From Chamaecyparis obtusa (Eukaryota; Streptophyta; Pinopsida; Cupressales; Cupressaceae), in NCBI GenBank assembly GCA_027943335.1, contig BSBK01008417.1, positions 64,501 to 128,500 of the forward strand: 64,000 bases of DNA. The letters run 5' to 3'. The translations under genes and the position numbers were made by a program. Below are positions 23,801-34,997 of the stretch, piece after piece. A model generated the notes under the pieces. The model worked only from the letters and a program-made list of their open reading frames with translations, made no database searches and was not told the DNA's origin. Positions within the stretch are counted from its first letter, which is position 1. Every line of letters starts with the position of its first letter.

Positions 23801-25263
23801 TGGAGCTTAAAAGAGGAGAAATCCATGTGCACAAATATCCTCCAATGAGAAAATAAGAGTTGACTTTTGTGTCCATATGAGACAAAAAGTGCTTTTTCCC
23901 TTTTTATAAAATAAGAATAATGCTTTATTTGTGCAACTTAGGATAAGAGGAAAAGTGGGGGCTTTTTATTTATTAAAAGGGGAGGAAATATTCCTTTTAA
24001 ATAAATAAAGACTTAGGATAAAATGGTTAGCCCATAGAAAATAATCGACTAAATGATAGAACTAGGATTTGATCAAGAACAAGCAATTTATGATTTAGCA
24101 AAAGGGGCTAATAGTCTAGATGACCATTTTTAGGTGTATACAGTGGGTACATTATCTTTCCATGCCCTAGGGTGCATGTCAGGGAACTTGTGAATAATAT
24201 GAATATACATGTGAACCAATAGTGATCCAAACCTAAATGCCTTAGTCCTGTCTTTCTTTATAACTTTCACATTCTCTAGAAACTATTGTGCAAGAACTTT
24301 GCAAAGGTTGTACTTCTTATTTTCTTTAACCATCCTATAAGCCATCATGATAACTCCACCAAATACAAAGTTAGATCTGCTGCTATAGAATAGTTTGTAG
24401 CCCAATATCATTTCCACCAACCTAACATCTTGCTAAATGATGTCATTGACTTTCATTTCTCTCTTATCCCACTTTTAATGGGTTAGGGTTTTCACCTATT
24501 TTCCTATATTCTTTTTTGCTACTAGAGGGTCGCCATCATTGTCTAATCTGGTTATATCATGAGTCATCTATGTAGATATCTTCACTGGTTTTTCTCCAAT
24601 TCATATGAATTGATCATGGATTCTACTAAGGATAATCTTAAACCATTCAGTTTCATTGAATTCTATTAGTAGGGTTAGCTTAATGATAAACTGATTCTCT
24701 AGGTGCTTAAATTCTTCTACCATTAACCCATCTTCTTCTATCATTGCATCCAATTCACTATAAATGTTTACATCTCCTATGATATCATACTTGTAATGTA
24801 TATATGCCCTAATGTCTTCTACGTGCAACACATCAACAAGGGTTTGTGAAAACACTCCTTCTGGATCATCCTCACAAGACTTAAATGGATGTCTCTTAAA
24901 CTTATACCTAGGTCTATCCACAACATCAAATATTATTGGTGCATCCATAAATTCTCAAAGAGTATAAGTCTAAATACATTTAACACACAAAAATCCAAAA
25001 CTTTGCTTCACGTGATCACATAATTTCTCTACTACATGACTGAAATACTTCACAACTCTTCTCTCCTTAGTCACTGATCAACAAATGATGTAGAAATGAT
25101 ATCCTTCAAGCCTTTTTATCCTTCACAAGTTGAGTAAGTGCATTAATCATAGGTATCTCAACTTTGCATGCTGTCTAGTCAATACAAATCTCATGAACAT
25201 GGAAAATGAATCTCCAAGTGCTACGATCTCAACCACACACTCTATAGTGTCTCTAAATACCAT
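20857..25263 (-). pseudogene. Element I ORF2, about 1,160 codons, family unknown
   Basis: Starts at ATG 25263 (MVFRDTIECVVEIVALG), 92 bases after ORF1, and stays in one frame to about 21030 once the solo LTR and one TSD copy are set aside. Similarity to element II ORF2 returns in a shifted frame down to SWAEEVKTLENSFQDILKL and the stop. The N-terminal half includes HVEDIRAYIHYKYDIIGDVN and FRFGSLLVHMYIHIIHKFPD. The C-terminal half is Lys/Glu-rich and helical (NKLEIRKKLAQSEDENIRNK, ERIINELKPLLRTKARL). There are no catalytic motifs or signal peptide. The helical segment ending in a P-x-L-I-like block weakly recalls plant transposon proteins of the Transposase_32 type. About ten stops break it. 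Confidence 0.7.
23229..24142 (-). repeat. Solo LTR inside element I ORF2 (914 bp)
   Basis: Plus-strand ends TGTGTGCTATAAATG and GGTGTATACA, flanked by TSD GTGGG at 23224-23228 and 24143-24147. On the minus strand it starts TGTATACACC and has TATAAAAGGAGAG near 23735-23743, giving its orientation. There is no internal region, so it is the product of LTR-LTR recombination. With the LTR and one TSD copy set aside, ORF2 regains the same number of codons as element II between its conserved Trp and P-K-[DS]-L. Confidence 0.9.
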
Positions 25264-25355
25264 ACCTAAGCTTGCATGAGCTTAGCCCATATACAATAGG
25301 GCTAGATATATTATGTTATCTTCATCCAATGCTCCCCTTAAGGCTATGCAGCCTT

Positions 25356-26543
25356 CTAGGTTGATGTCTCAAAGAACTCATCATGCGAAGACACAGTATC
25401 ATCTACTGTCTCTCCCTGAACCAATACCTTATTGAATTCTTTCACCTTCTGTATCTTGTCATCCTCTTTTCTTTCCAATTTCTTGAAATGATTCTCAAAC
25501 TCATTCATATACTCTGTAATACTTTTTCCATTGTCACCAACATTCTTCCTTATAACCACAAGAGGTGGTCCTCTTGGTTCTCTTATGTTGTCCTTTCCAT
25601 TGTATTTGCAAAACTTCACTATGTGTCTAAGGTTGTTGTATTTGTAACATGTAGGAGGTCTCCTTCTATCCTTATTTACTTGTAGCTTACAATACCTTGC
25701 AGTATGCCCAAATTTATTGCATTTTAGGCATGTGATCTTGGCTGCTGATTCTTCTATGACATAATCTTGTTTATAGCTAGACTGATATGGTTTTCTACAA
25801 TTTTCTTTCTTCTCTCCATAATCATAACAGTTATAACAATAGTTGGTAAAGTTTTTAGAGGTAACTTTACTTCTGAAATCTCTTTTCATGTTTCTAAATT
25901 TGTTTTCTCCAAAGCATCTACCTCCGAAAGGTTTGATCTGTTCTTTAGGTTCTTCATGAGTAGGTCTTTCTTCAGTCTTCACTTCATTTTCTTCTTCATT
26001 GGTCTTAGAACATTTTGCTTCATTGAATACAACTCCAGTCATATATCCTTTAGGTTTCTGTCTCACCCTTTTCTCATCAATTTCATCAGTGCTCATGTGT
26101 AACTTCTCAATATGCAATTTGGATTGAGTGAGTTCTCCTTTTATGATCTGATTGTACTTCTCCAATTCCTAACACTTATCCTTGTAGTGATCAAGTTCAA
26201 TCTTTATTTGTCCTATCTTCTCATTTTATTCTTTTAGTGACTCTTCAACTTTGTATCTTGCATCCTTTTCATGTTGAATCTCTTTAATCATCATAAGATT
26301 GATTTTCTCTTTTTCCTACTCCACCTTCTTTACTTGATCTAATGTATCATTGTTTGAATCTTCATTGATCTTGTCCATAAGATCTTATTTTTGATTTCTT
26401 GAATTTTCAAGTTGTTCCTTTAGTTTCCTGATGAAACCTTCTGCTCTTCTCAATTTGAATTTCAATACACCATTCTTAGCCTTCTCTTTGTCTAGATCTT
26501 CAAGTGCTACTTCAAATTTCTCTTACAAACTTTTTGAATCCAT
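25356..26543 (-). pseudogene. Element I ORF1: coiled coil plus zinc knuckles (gag-like)
   Basis: Starts at ATG 26543 (MDSKSL*EKFEVALEDLDKE), 46 bases after the primer site. The N-terminal 150 residues are Lys/Glu/Leu-rich with heptad-like spacing, a likely coiled coil. Next is YNQIIKGELTQSKLHIEKLH, shared with element II. Four knuckle positions follow: GGRCFGENKFRNMKRDF (decayed), CYNCYDYGEKKENC (His lost), CLKCNKFGHTARYC near 25689-25730 (intact), and CYKYNNLRHIVKFC (second Cys lost). It would be the RNA-packaging protein. Five early TAG/TAA stops precede an open stretch of 269 codons. Confidence 0.8.
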
Positions 26544-26588
26544 TATGATCTCCCTTAAGCTATTAGGCTTTCTCTCCAAGGGCCAATT

Positions 26589-26600
26589 TCATTGATACCA
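26589..26600 (-). promoter_or_regulatory. Primer binding site of element I
   Basis: The complement reads TGGTATCAATGA, two bases inside the LTR at 26603. The first eight bases match the initiator Met tRNA site; the rest has drifted. The following 26544-26588 is a short leader. Confidence 0.78.
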
Positions 26601-26602
26601 AT

Positions 26603-27652
26603 TGTTAGGATTAGATAATACTGAGAGGGGGGGTGAATAAGTATTACTGCACTTTAATTTAAACTTTAACCTATTATAAATAAACCATAACAATTATGAA
26701 ATGAAAAGAACATATAAGCACAACACTTAACTCATGAAACCATGATTTGTTCTCAAGGAAACCTTGTCCAAGGGAAAACCCTGGGGATGTTACCCACAAC
26801 TATGAACTAAAATATTATATCCCTGTAAGGAGATCTAGCCCTGTTAGGAGCTGATTATTACATAGTACATTTCCTTGTTAGAGGAACACAAAACCATGTT
26901 AGGGGATACAAACACTTGGTTAAAGGTGGTGAGCATACAACTCTTACAATAAAAAATAGTCTCAACAGAGTTCTAAAAAATGAACAATTACAAGAACTTC
27001 CTTTGATTAGATAGTTCCCATTATAGCTCTTTCAAACAATAATCCCGTATCTTCTCTATGCTCTCAGATTCTCATTATCCCATCATCATCATATTCTCTA
27101 CAATACATCATATCGCTTCCACAAAACACTCTATACTTATACAAAATCTGCCATCTAGTTGGCTTCACAAATACCATACAAAACATAATAATAAATTATG
27201 TAAATGATAAACATGGAGTTAACAATATTATATTACCAAAGTGTTGGAAACATACTTCATCTATCTGACTTATCATGTTACCATATCTACTATCCTTCTC
27301 TCAATCATCGCAACTGTTCGTGTGCCCTATTACACTAATTCTCTATCTTCACATACCTTCATATCACTTTATCTCACTAATTTGATCACCAAAACACATG
27401 CGACCTTAACTGAAGGTCCTACATATCCCAAAATACCTTATACTAACTTTTCAAGCCATAATACATCATAAACTATCATCGCTAACCAAAATTGTACCAT
27501 AATACACCATTATCCTGATTTGGTACTTAGTCATTTTCATGACTGTGACTCTGGTACCAAAACTCTCTGTATGTGATCACTCTAGCATAAGTGTTTCCAT
27601 GAATGAAAACCCTTAAGTGATCCCTAGTGCCCCAAAACATCACTTGCCAACA
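26603..27652 (-). repeat. 5' LTR of element I (1,050 bp)
   Basis: On the plus strand runs TGTTAGGATTAGATAATACT to CACTTGCCAACA. It aligns with the LTR at 19542-20594 with scattered substitutions and is next to the primer site, which fixes the minus orientation. Confidence 0.93.
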
Positions 27653-27657
27653 AACCA

Positions 27658-29136
27658 GACCCTTCTGGCTAAGCAAGTGTGGAGAATTTTTGAAGGTGAG
27701 AAAGAATGGAACAAAATCCTTAAGCTTAAATATTTGTCTACTTCACCAAGGCTGGATGAGTTCCTTGCTTCAAAGATCTGAGTTCAAGGATTCTTCACTT
27801 GGAACAACATTTATACTTCAAGAATCTTGGCTGATAAAGGTGCTCATTTGAAATTGGGGGATGGTAGAAAAATAAAATTCTAGGATGATCCCTAGCTATT
27901 GGATAAGCCGCTATTGTTATTTCCTAAATATGCTCATGGAGCAAGGAGGTGTAAGTTGTTGGTGGGAATTTTGGCTGTTGACTACTGGAGGGATGATTTG
28001 TGGATAAAACTTGTTTAGTTATCTCCTTCTTTGCATCCTATCAACCTTCTTCTTAAAACATGGTTTATCTGCAATTAGTCTATTGATCACTTTGTTTGGG
28101 TGCCTAATCTAGATGGTCAATTCTCTATTTCTTTGGCCTATTCTCTACTTGTTGGGTTGGAGTCCTCCCCTTTTTTGGCTAAGGTTTGACTATCTTATCT
28201 TATCCATAAGATAAATATTTTCTATTAGATTTTATTCCAAGACAAGGTGCTTACCACTAAGAACCTTGCTAAAAGAGGGTTTATGATCCCCAATAGAAGT
28301 TATCTTTGTTTGAAGGAAGCTGAGAATTTTGCCCACATTTCTTTAGCCTATTATTTTACTAAAGAAATTTGGTCTTTGTTGTTTCTTTTGAAGCTGAAAG
28401 TTTCATGGATTATTTCTTTATCCCTCTAGGACTTCTCTATCCAATGGTCCTTGCCTTTTTCCCTCAAGCTGGCTAAGTTGATTTGGATTTTCTCTAATCC
28501 TCATATGATTTGGAGGATTTGGAAAGAGAAAAATAATAGGATATTTAGGGATGTCCTGTCTACTCCATCTGTCCTTGGTGCAAAAATCATTATGAGTATC
28601 ATCAAGAATGTGCAGTCTTCTTGTAATCAATGCCCTTCATTGTTGGACGGTGTGATAGATAGGGAAGTGATTTGTAGCTGGAACTTCTTTGCTATTTCTG
28701 GGAACCTTGTGTCTAAAAGAGATGGGGCTATGTAGAATTATCCTCATGTTGGATGATTAAAAGAAAACTTTGATGGGGAAGCTAAAGGTAAGCTAGGGAT
28801 GGTGGGATGTGGTGGCATCCTTAGAGACTATTATGAAAATTGTATTTTTGTCATGGCCTCTATGATCAGTATTCAAACTAGCCACATGGCGGAAGCTATG
28901 TCTTCCATTCAAATTTGTAAGGTGGTGGTGAAAAAAGGTTGCAATAAATTATGGATCAAGAGTTATTCAATGAATATAATTAAATGTATTAAGGGTCGTA
29001 ATAAAAATTAATGGACTATAGTTCACATTATGGAGCAAATTAATGATTATTTAAGAAGATTTGAGGAGATCTACGTCACCCATGCTTACTATAAATCAAT
29101 GTTGTTAATGAGATCTTGGCCAACTTGGGTGTTTGA
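27658..29136 (+). pseudogene. LINE RT C-terminus, zinc region and RNase H
   Basis: Resumes as TLLAKQVWRIFEGEKEWNKI, a conserved block of plant LINE RT C-termini. Further on are a decayed Cys/His region near 28300 (YLCLKEAENFAHISL) and an RNase H domain near 28765-29100. The latter reads FDGEAKGKLGMVGCGGILRD, then AEAMSSIQIC, then IKSYSMNIIKCI, where the catalytic Asp of the third motif is Tyr. A one-base shift near 29090 precedes the normal ending ILANLGV and stop. The 3' tail to about 29460 shows nothing else. Confidence 0.83.
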
Positions 29137-29464
29137 TGAGATGACATCATGATTTGGAAGTGCAAAATTAGGTTAATTAAGGAAACTATTCAACTTATCA
29201 AATATGAGGAGATCCATAATCATCCCAGAATGATACACCGTCATAATAAAAGGGACAGTTAATCTCATATTTAGTAGTACGAGTGCCTTCATATCTTGGA
29301 AAGGATAGAGATGAATTAATATGGGATTTATTTTGCATGCCTCTTGGGTCTTTTTATTTCTTGTTGGCCTTGTGTGTTTCCCTTTGTTTTCCAAGTTCAT
29401 CAATAATGGTGTTGAGTGCTCTAAGCTTTTGGCCCTTCACAATTTCTAGTTGTGTATTTTGGCC

Positions 29465-31680
29465 ATGGGAGGTGATTTAAAGAAAGAGGAGTCAAGTATT
29501 TCCAAATGGAAGAAGGAAGCTATAGTGTGGTAGAAACTAAAAGAAGGAGGTGTTACTCCTTACTTGGAGAGACTTTATAGTTTTGATACAGATATATCCA
29601 AATATTTTGTGACTATCTAGAATGAAGGTAAAGTTTCAATCTATGGCAAGTCTTTTGTTGCTCATTTTTTAAATTACTCACCTTGAGCAGTCCAGTGTGA
29701 AGTATTATCATAGTTACAAGGAGGCCCAAGCTATTGCCCTTAGTTTCCTCAAGACCCTAATGAGAAATCCCTTCTTGTTAAAGAGAAAGGATATTTCTAT
29801 AACATTAAGCATGTTAAGTTACTCTAGACCAAAATTCTTAAAGTTATAATGCAATACTTCATGCCCGAGGGTCATTTCACTAGGGTTTATAATTTTCACT
29901 TTATTTTTGTTAACCACTTTTGATACCATCAGAAGGTTTTATTCCCTTAACTTCTCCTTAAATATTTGAGCACTAGCATTCTAGATAATAGAAATTTCCT
30001 GGACTCTAAACCTATCCTTCATGATGGTTTAATTTTTCTTATGCATGATTATGCTAAGTTTAAGCTTCTGAAACAAATCTCTAAGCATGTGTAGGATGTC
30101 ACAGGTAAGAGAGCTATTTTAGAGCTTTGATCAGAGCTTCCCAAGAAGAAGAATCACATGCCAAATAAAGTCCCTAAATTAGACAATAATAGAGCTTCTA
30201 TGCTTTTGACTGAGGAAAAGGGTATGGACATCGATGATGATATGGAGGGGAAGGAGGTTTTTCCTACTATCAAGAATGAGTCGCTATTGGGTGCTTTGGT
30301 GGTCTAGGTTTCTGAGGCCGATAGTGAAGAGAGCCTTAGTGCTAAGTCTAGGGATATGGATACAAATGGGCTTGATGATATTGTAGACATTGGCCCTGCT
30401 GGCAATGGTGATAATGTGGGTGCTGGTGATGATACTGATATTGTGCCTATGAATAATGTGACTCTGTAGGAGGAGCACATTCTATTCCCCAGTGGGAACA
30501 CTAAAAATTTATTTCTCTCTAGGGATCCTTAGTCTGAAAGGGATGGTCATGTTTTTCAAGCCAAGAATGTTATCGAGGAAGAAGCTAGATAGGATAGAAA
30601 GGCCTCTCCCCGTGGGTTGTCCAAGGTGCAGGTTACCTTTTCTAATTAGAGTCTTTGAGCCCTAGTGGATTATGAGGATTATTATTTGTTGGGTTTACCC
30701 CCCTCCCTTGTACACTCAACTAATATGGAAACTTCAGTTATAGTTAAAGATGTCATCAAAGATGGTAAGAGGATTGATCAGGAGCATGAGAAAAATAAGC
30801 CGAAAAACCAACATGAGGAGAAAGGTTTTATTTTGTCTGCTAGGGATTAGTCCAACCTAGATTTCTAGATGGCTACTTGGGTCTACAATGAGATTTAGTA
30901 AATCAATTTAAGGTATTCCAAATTAGAGGAGAGGTTGTTGGAAAACTATTTAGCACTCCCCTCAGGATTTATGACATGGATTAATCACCTCTTGTGTCTT
31001 CTATAAGTCTAGTGGTCATGTCAAGCATTAACAGGTCAATCTTTTGGTGCAACAACAACCACTACTTGTAAAAAGTGGTATCAGATCTTGGTCATAGGTT
31101 CAAATCCCCTTGGGTAATGCTAAGGAGGAGATTGTTGGAAAACTAGTCAATGCTCCCTCAGGATTCGTGACATGACTTAATCACCTCCTATGTCTTTTAT
31201 AAGTCTAGTGGGTATTGGGCATTAACAGGTCAATCTTTTGGTGCAACAACCACTACTTGCGATAGATGTTTGATCAAGTTACTATGCTTCTGAATAAGGA
31301 TGATAAACACATAGCTAGAGGGATTACTGATAGTGTCCTTGGGGATAATCAGGTTTTTTTGGAGAAATTGGAGACTAGGATCAATTATATTGTTAACTTC
31401 ATAATGTAGACTTCCTCTAGTCATTTTTAGAGAATTGAAGTGACCCTTAAGCACCTAATTTAGTAGAGAATTGAAGGTATGAAGGTTACTACAGAGAAAA
31501 TGAAGGTGCTTCTTTCCCTGCTAAAGGACCTAGCTCTAGGACCCGAGCGAGCATCAAAAAAAAATTGGGTGTCCATCCCAAGGAGATTATGAACTTGAAG
31601 GATTCTATCCAAAATATGATCAAATTGAAGGATGACACTACTGAATATATTTCTTAGTAGGATTAGTCCTGGGTAGCAGT
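29465..31680 (+). pseudogene. Decayed frame X, unknown plant transposon-type protein
   Basis: Begins MGGDLKKEESSISKWKKEA, then LKEGGVTPYLERLYSFDTDI and YFVTI*NEGKVSIYGKSF. Near 29850 it reads MQYFMPEGHFTRVYNFHFIF. An acidic, disordered centre (DIVDIGPAGNGDNVGAGDDT) leads to a helical tail after 31263 (MFDQVTMLLNKDDKHIARG, KVTTEKMKVLLSLLKDLALG). The N-terminal pattern (F-x-x-x-W-x-x-G-x-V-x-I-x-G) recalls plant transposon proteins of the Transposase_32 kind; this is a tentative reading. A mini LTR element sits at 30936-31259. Stops and shifts are numerous. Confidence 0.5.
30936..31259 (+). mobile_element. SMART/TRIM-like mini LTR retrotransposon (324 bp)
   Basis: Two direct repeats, 30936-31068 and 31133-31259, both starting TGTTGGAAAACTA and ending CAACCACTACTTG, flank only 64 bases. 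That interior has a primer site TGGTATCAGATC (31076-31087) and a purine tract AAGGAGGAGAT abutting the second repeat. There is no coding capacity, so movement would depend on another element's enzymes. I could not see a TSD, and the LTR ends lack a clean CA. Confidence 0.78.
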
Positions 31681-33220
31681 ACACTAGTGTCGGTTTTCTC
31701 TATCAGGCCTTTTTAGCTAATTTTATCTTTTTGGTTAGCTTTGGTGGAGGGTTTCTTGTCTCTCATCCCTCCAACTTTTCTTTTGTGCTTTGTTATTTAT
31801 CTTCCTATATTTCCTTCTTAATGTAAAGGGTTTTAGGGCCCCTTCAAAATATGGCTTTAACATAATAAAAAACATAAGGAGAGACTCTAAGACTAGAATT
31901 TTGTTTGGATTTTTAAAAAAATTCTCAAGGGATCTAAATAAAAAGTGAGGACTATGAAAAAGTCTATTATGGAGGCTTGGAATGAGGACCAATGCATGAA
32001 ATTTGATAATGATAATGAAATGGGAGAAATACAATGCGTGATAAGATATGCAAAATGAGGACTACAACATGCAAAGTGAAGGCTAGGAAGAGGACTCATA
32101 ATCATACCATAAGGTTCCATAATTTATATTCATGAAGATTTATTATGTTCAAAAGGTTTTGAATCAAGGTATTTCTGATCAATCAATACTTTAGGAATGT
32201 TCTTGCAATATTTGCGACAATATGGTGAGTATTTTTAAAGTGTTCTTAAAGATTTTGATCACTCACGCAAGACATATCAAATAGAATGGCTACTGTAAAA
32301 TGAAACAAACACACCATATCCTAGGCTTGAAGGGAAATATTCACTGAACTCCCACTTGACTTAAGTTCATCTACACCTACTCAGGGTAGACAACCTAGAA
32401 GCTTGGAGGTACGAGATCTCCTTTAGAGTGCACTCACTTCTCAAACATGCCAAGTTGTTAATTCCAAGGGCCATCACCTCCAAAGGAAATTTTGTCTCTA
32501 CCAAGAGCCACAAAAAGTGTGGGATGTCTTCACGGGTATTGGTGACCCCTTGCGTCAATGAATAGAGGGTTTTTTGATGCTTAAGAAAATCTTTTATTAC
32601 GGGACATCTAGTTTAGTTGGTGGCATGATATACTCCCATAGGAGGTTTCCATCATTGAGAACCAAGGTTTTACACACCACAAGGGTACTGAGGAGAGCTA
32701 TCACCCAGCCACACTGTCGATTGGATTATTAGTCACAATCGTGCATTTATATAGTGGTTTGGATGGAGACCTAGCTTTGGCCTATTGCCACTTGAGGTCA
32801 TCACTTGGCATGTTCAAAGTGAACACCTTGGTCCAAGATAGGCCTCTCTAAAAGAATTGTATGGATTTTTCTTACACCAAAGGTTTGTGAAGGCGAGGGG
32901 AGAACATACGTCCATACAATCCTTTGGGATTACAAAAATAAGACACACCAGACACTCTAAATAAAAAGTTCATTTTAAAGCACCAAATCAAGTGTTTGTT
33001 AACTACTAAAACAAAAACATGATTTTTTAGGAAAGTACATAAGGTCTTCATCAAATGTTTTGCATCACAATGTGTTAGTAGTTTTTTATTATATCTCCAT
33101 CCCATGATTGCCACAAGCTAAAACAAATGATCAGTAACATAAAAACTACTACCCTAAATGCAAAAATAGAATTTTGAAATCAAATAAAAAATATTAGTGG
33201 GTGAAACATTACCAACTTAC

Positions 33221-33303
33221 CCACTCTGCAGTTCAGAGAACCAACTGTGTAGTTTCAAACACCAACTATGTAGTTATGGGCCCTAATTGCGTAGTCTACA
33301 ATC
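33221..33303. repeat. Array of 21-bp units, first cluster
   Basis: Four diverged units with the core CCAACTGYGTAGTT, at 33221, 33241, 33262 and 33283. Spacing is 20-21 bases. Confidence 0.75.
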
Positions 33304-33735
33304 AGAAATAGAAAAATAAACTTCTGAACTTTCTAATTAGATCTAAATTACATTGTAACCCTAAAAACATGTAAATGTGTGTAATTTTAACTTATGAAGC
33401 CATCACTTAGTAAATTAGGAATGACATTTGATCAATTTTAGCCCCTAATTAGACTGATTTGCAGATTTGAAATAATTATGAGTAAGTGATTAATAATTAA
33501 ATAATATTACTTGATTGAAACCTAGAGTAGGTGAAGTTCATTTTATCAAACCAATTGAAGTATGAGACTGTTTTTAATTAATCCAAACTGAAGTGTGATG
33601 TTAATTAAAGTCGTTGAAAGAATGATTCAATGCATTTTAGGGTTCATTTTAATCCTTTAGAATGAAATAAAAATAGTCAGAAATGATCAAACTATGCAAG
33701 AAAAGTTATAAAATCCAAAATGCCAACTTAGGACC

Positions 33736-33820
33736 CCAACTGCATAGTTCCCATGACCAACTGCACAATTTGTCTCACCAAATGCACAACTTCTCTAACC
33801 AAGTGCACAACTTAACCTAA
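33736..33820. repeat. Array of 21-bp units, second cluster
   Basis: Four units starting at 33736, 33757, 33778 and 33799. The core is CCAACTGCAYARTT, the same family as the cluster at 33221 some 430 bases away. Confidence 0.78.
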
Positions 33821-34283
33821 AAAGTTCTATAAAGCCTTCCAGGACTTGCAAATGCACATACACATAAAAAATCCATCAGATAAACATCATCAGGCTCACC
33901 AAATGTAGGACTAGAAAAAGGCATTGAAAGAATAAATTAGAGAACCAAAAATATCATAAACAATATATACAAACCAATATAATCTACCATAAAATCAACT
34001 TGAAATATAAAAGAATTGAAAAAACAAAACCCCCTTTCAAGTGTAGCTCATATGTCCTCATTTCTTCTCCATAGAAATGATGTGACGTTTCTCTTGAAAA
34101 TAACACAAGATGCACAAAATTATTGAAAACAAAATGATAACAAGAGAATACTAGGAATGTGGTTAGCCAAGTTAGTGCAAAAGGGAAATTGTCATAGATT
34201 ATAGCAATTGGCAAATTTGAAAGAGGAAATTTGTCATTAATTATGAAATTGATGCACAATTAGAAATTAGTGACTTAAAAAAT

Positions 34284-34445
34284 GGAAAATTTGTTATAAA
34301 CTATGACAAACATGACAAAAGGAAAATTGTCATAAACTATGACAATTATGACAAATGGGAAAAAGGAAAATTGTCATAAATTATGACAATTATGACAAAT
34401 GCGAAAAAGGAAAATTGTCATAAACTATGACAATTTACGACAAAA
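34284..34445. repeat. 44-bp tandem repeat with palindromic core
   Basis: Units start at 34284, 34321, 34365 and 34409; the two central ones are 44 bases each. Each full unit holds ATTGTCATA, three bases, TATGACAAT, a perfect nine-base stem. Looser relatives lie just upstream from about 34170. Confidence 0.85.
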
Positions 34446-34997
34446 GGAAAAATGAAGGTGGAGGCATAGAAAGAGGAAATGGAGGCTAAAAAAGTGGGTG
34501 AAGCATAAAAGGGATAAAATCCCATCTGGAAAAATGAGAGAATTATTGAATTAAAAAAATTATTTATTCTCCAAAAATGGAAATTAGGATTTAGGAGTTA
34601 TAAAAATTCCATAAATCAATAATTATCTAATTAATTATTGTTAAATTAATTAATTGTGAAAGTTAGGGAAAAGGGGATAAATAAATGTAATTTATTTATC
34701 CAAACTAAAACTTAAGGATAAATTATGGGTTATTTACCCCTAAAGAGGAAATTAGTTTATTTGAGCAAATTGATAATTTTGATGAGGCAAAGGATCAATT
34801 TTGATGATTTTGATAAGGAGTTGAAATCACTTTGATAATTTTGATAATGACTTGCATTGATTTTAAAAGTGATTGATTAGGTCAAAATGAGGAAAAATTG
34901 AGGAGAAATATTCAAGAATTAGGGATGAAAATTTGACATTTAAGATATGTTAAAAAAAGGGGGGCACATAAGCGTTGACCATTTTTGAGTCTCTACA

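Larger units (their letters stand above)
19542..27652 (-). mobile_element. Element I: non-autonomous LTR retrotransposon with ORF1 and ORF2, no pol
   Basis: Bounded by LTRs of about 1.05 kb and by the TSD AACCA (19537-19541 and 27653-27657). On the minus strand the order is LTR, primer site, ORF1, ORF2, polypurine tract, LTR. I searched the internal 6.0 kb by eye for RT, integrase, RNase H and protease motifs and found none. The gene order and both protein families recur in element II. A solo LTR at 23229-24142 interrupts ORF2. It lies in the LINE and is therefore younger than it. Confidence 0.9.
14561..29460 (+). mobile_element. LINE (non-LTR retrotransposon), interrupted twice
   Basis: Parts in order: ORF1 (14577-16280), endonuclease (16294-16775), an unidentified insertion, RT (18409-19536), element I (19542-27652), then RT C-terminal region, zinc region and RNase H (27658-29136) and a 3' tail. 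Removing element I and one copy of its AACCA TSD joins DVN to QTLLAKQVW in one frame, so the two sides were one gene. It carries many stops. Confidence 0.88.
31681..34997 (-). repeat. Long LTR-like non-coding region, left end undefined
   Basis: No coding similarity seen. The right end, read on the minus strand, starts TGTAGAGACTCAAAAATGG. This resembles the start of the solo LTR at 23229-24142 (TGTATACACCTAAAAATGG), suggesting a minus-oriented LTR. CACTATATAAATGC near 32750 on the minus strand could be its TATA box. The left end may be near 31.9 kb; I found no TSD. It contains two 21-bp arrays and a 44-bp array with palindromes. Confidence 0.45.

Noticed and set aside
23185..24157. TTATCT direct repeats (23185-23190 and 24152-24157) as TSD of the solo LTR in element I, with a TG...CA unit 23191-24151
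   Set aside because: A better solution exists: GTGGG at 23224-23228 and 24143-24147 with LTR 23229-24142. Only that one restores an ORF2 segment of exactly the same codon count as in element II. TTATCT is coincidental.
31681..34997. Long LTR-like region as the 5' LTR of gypsy C
   Set aside because: Gag of C begins about 80 bases downstream, but the end motif and TATA orientation point to the minus strand, no primer site follows 34997, and no matching LTR occurs after 45364.
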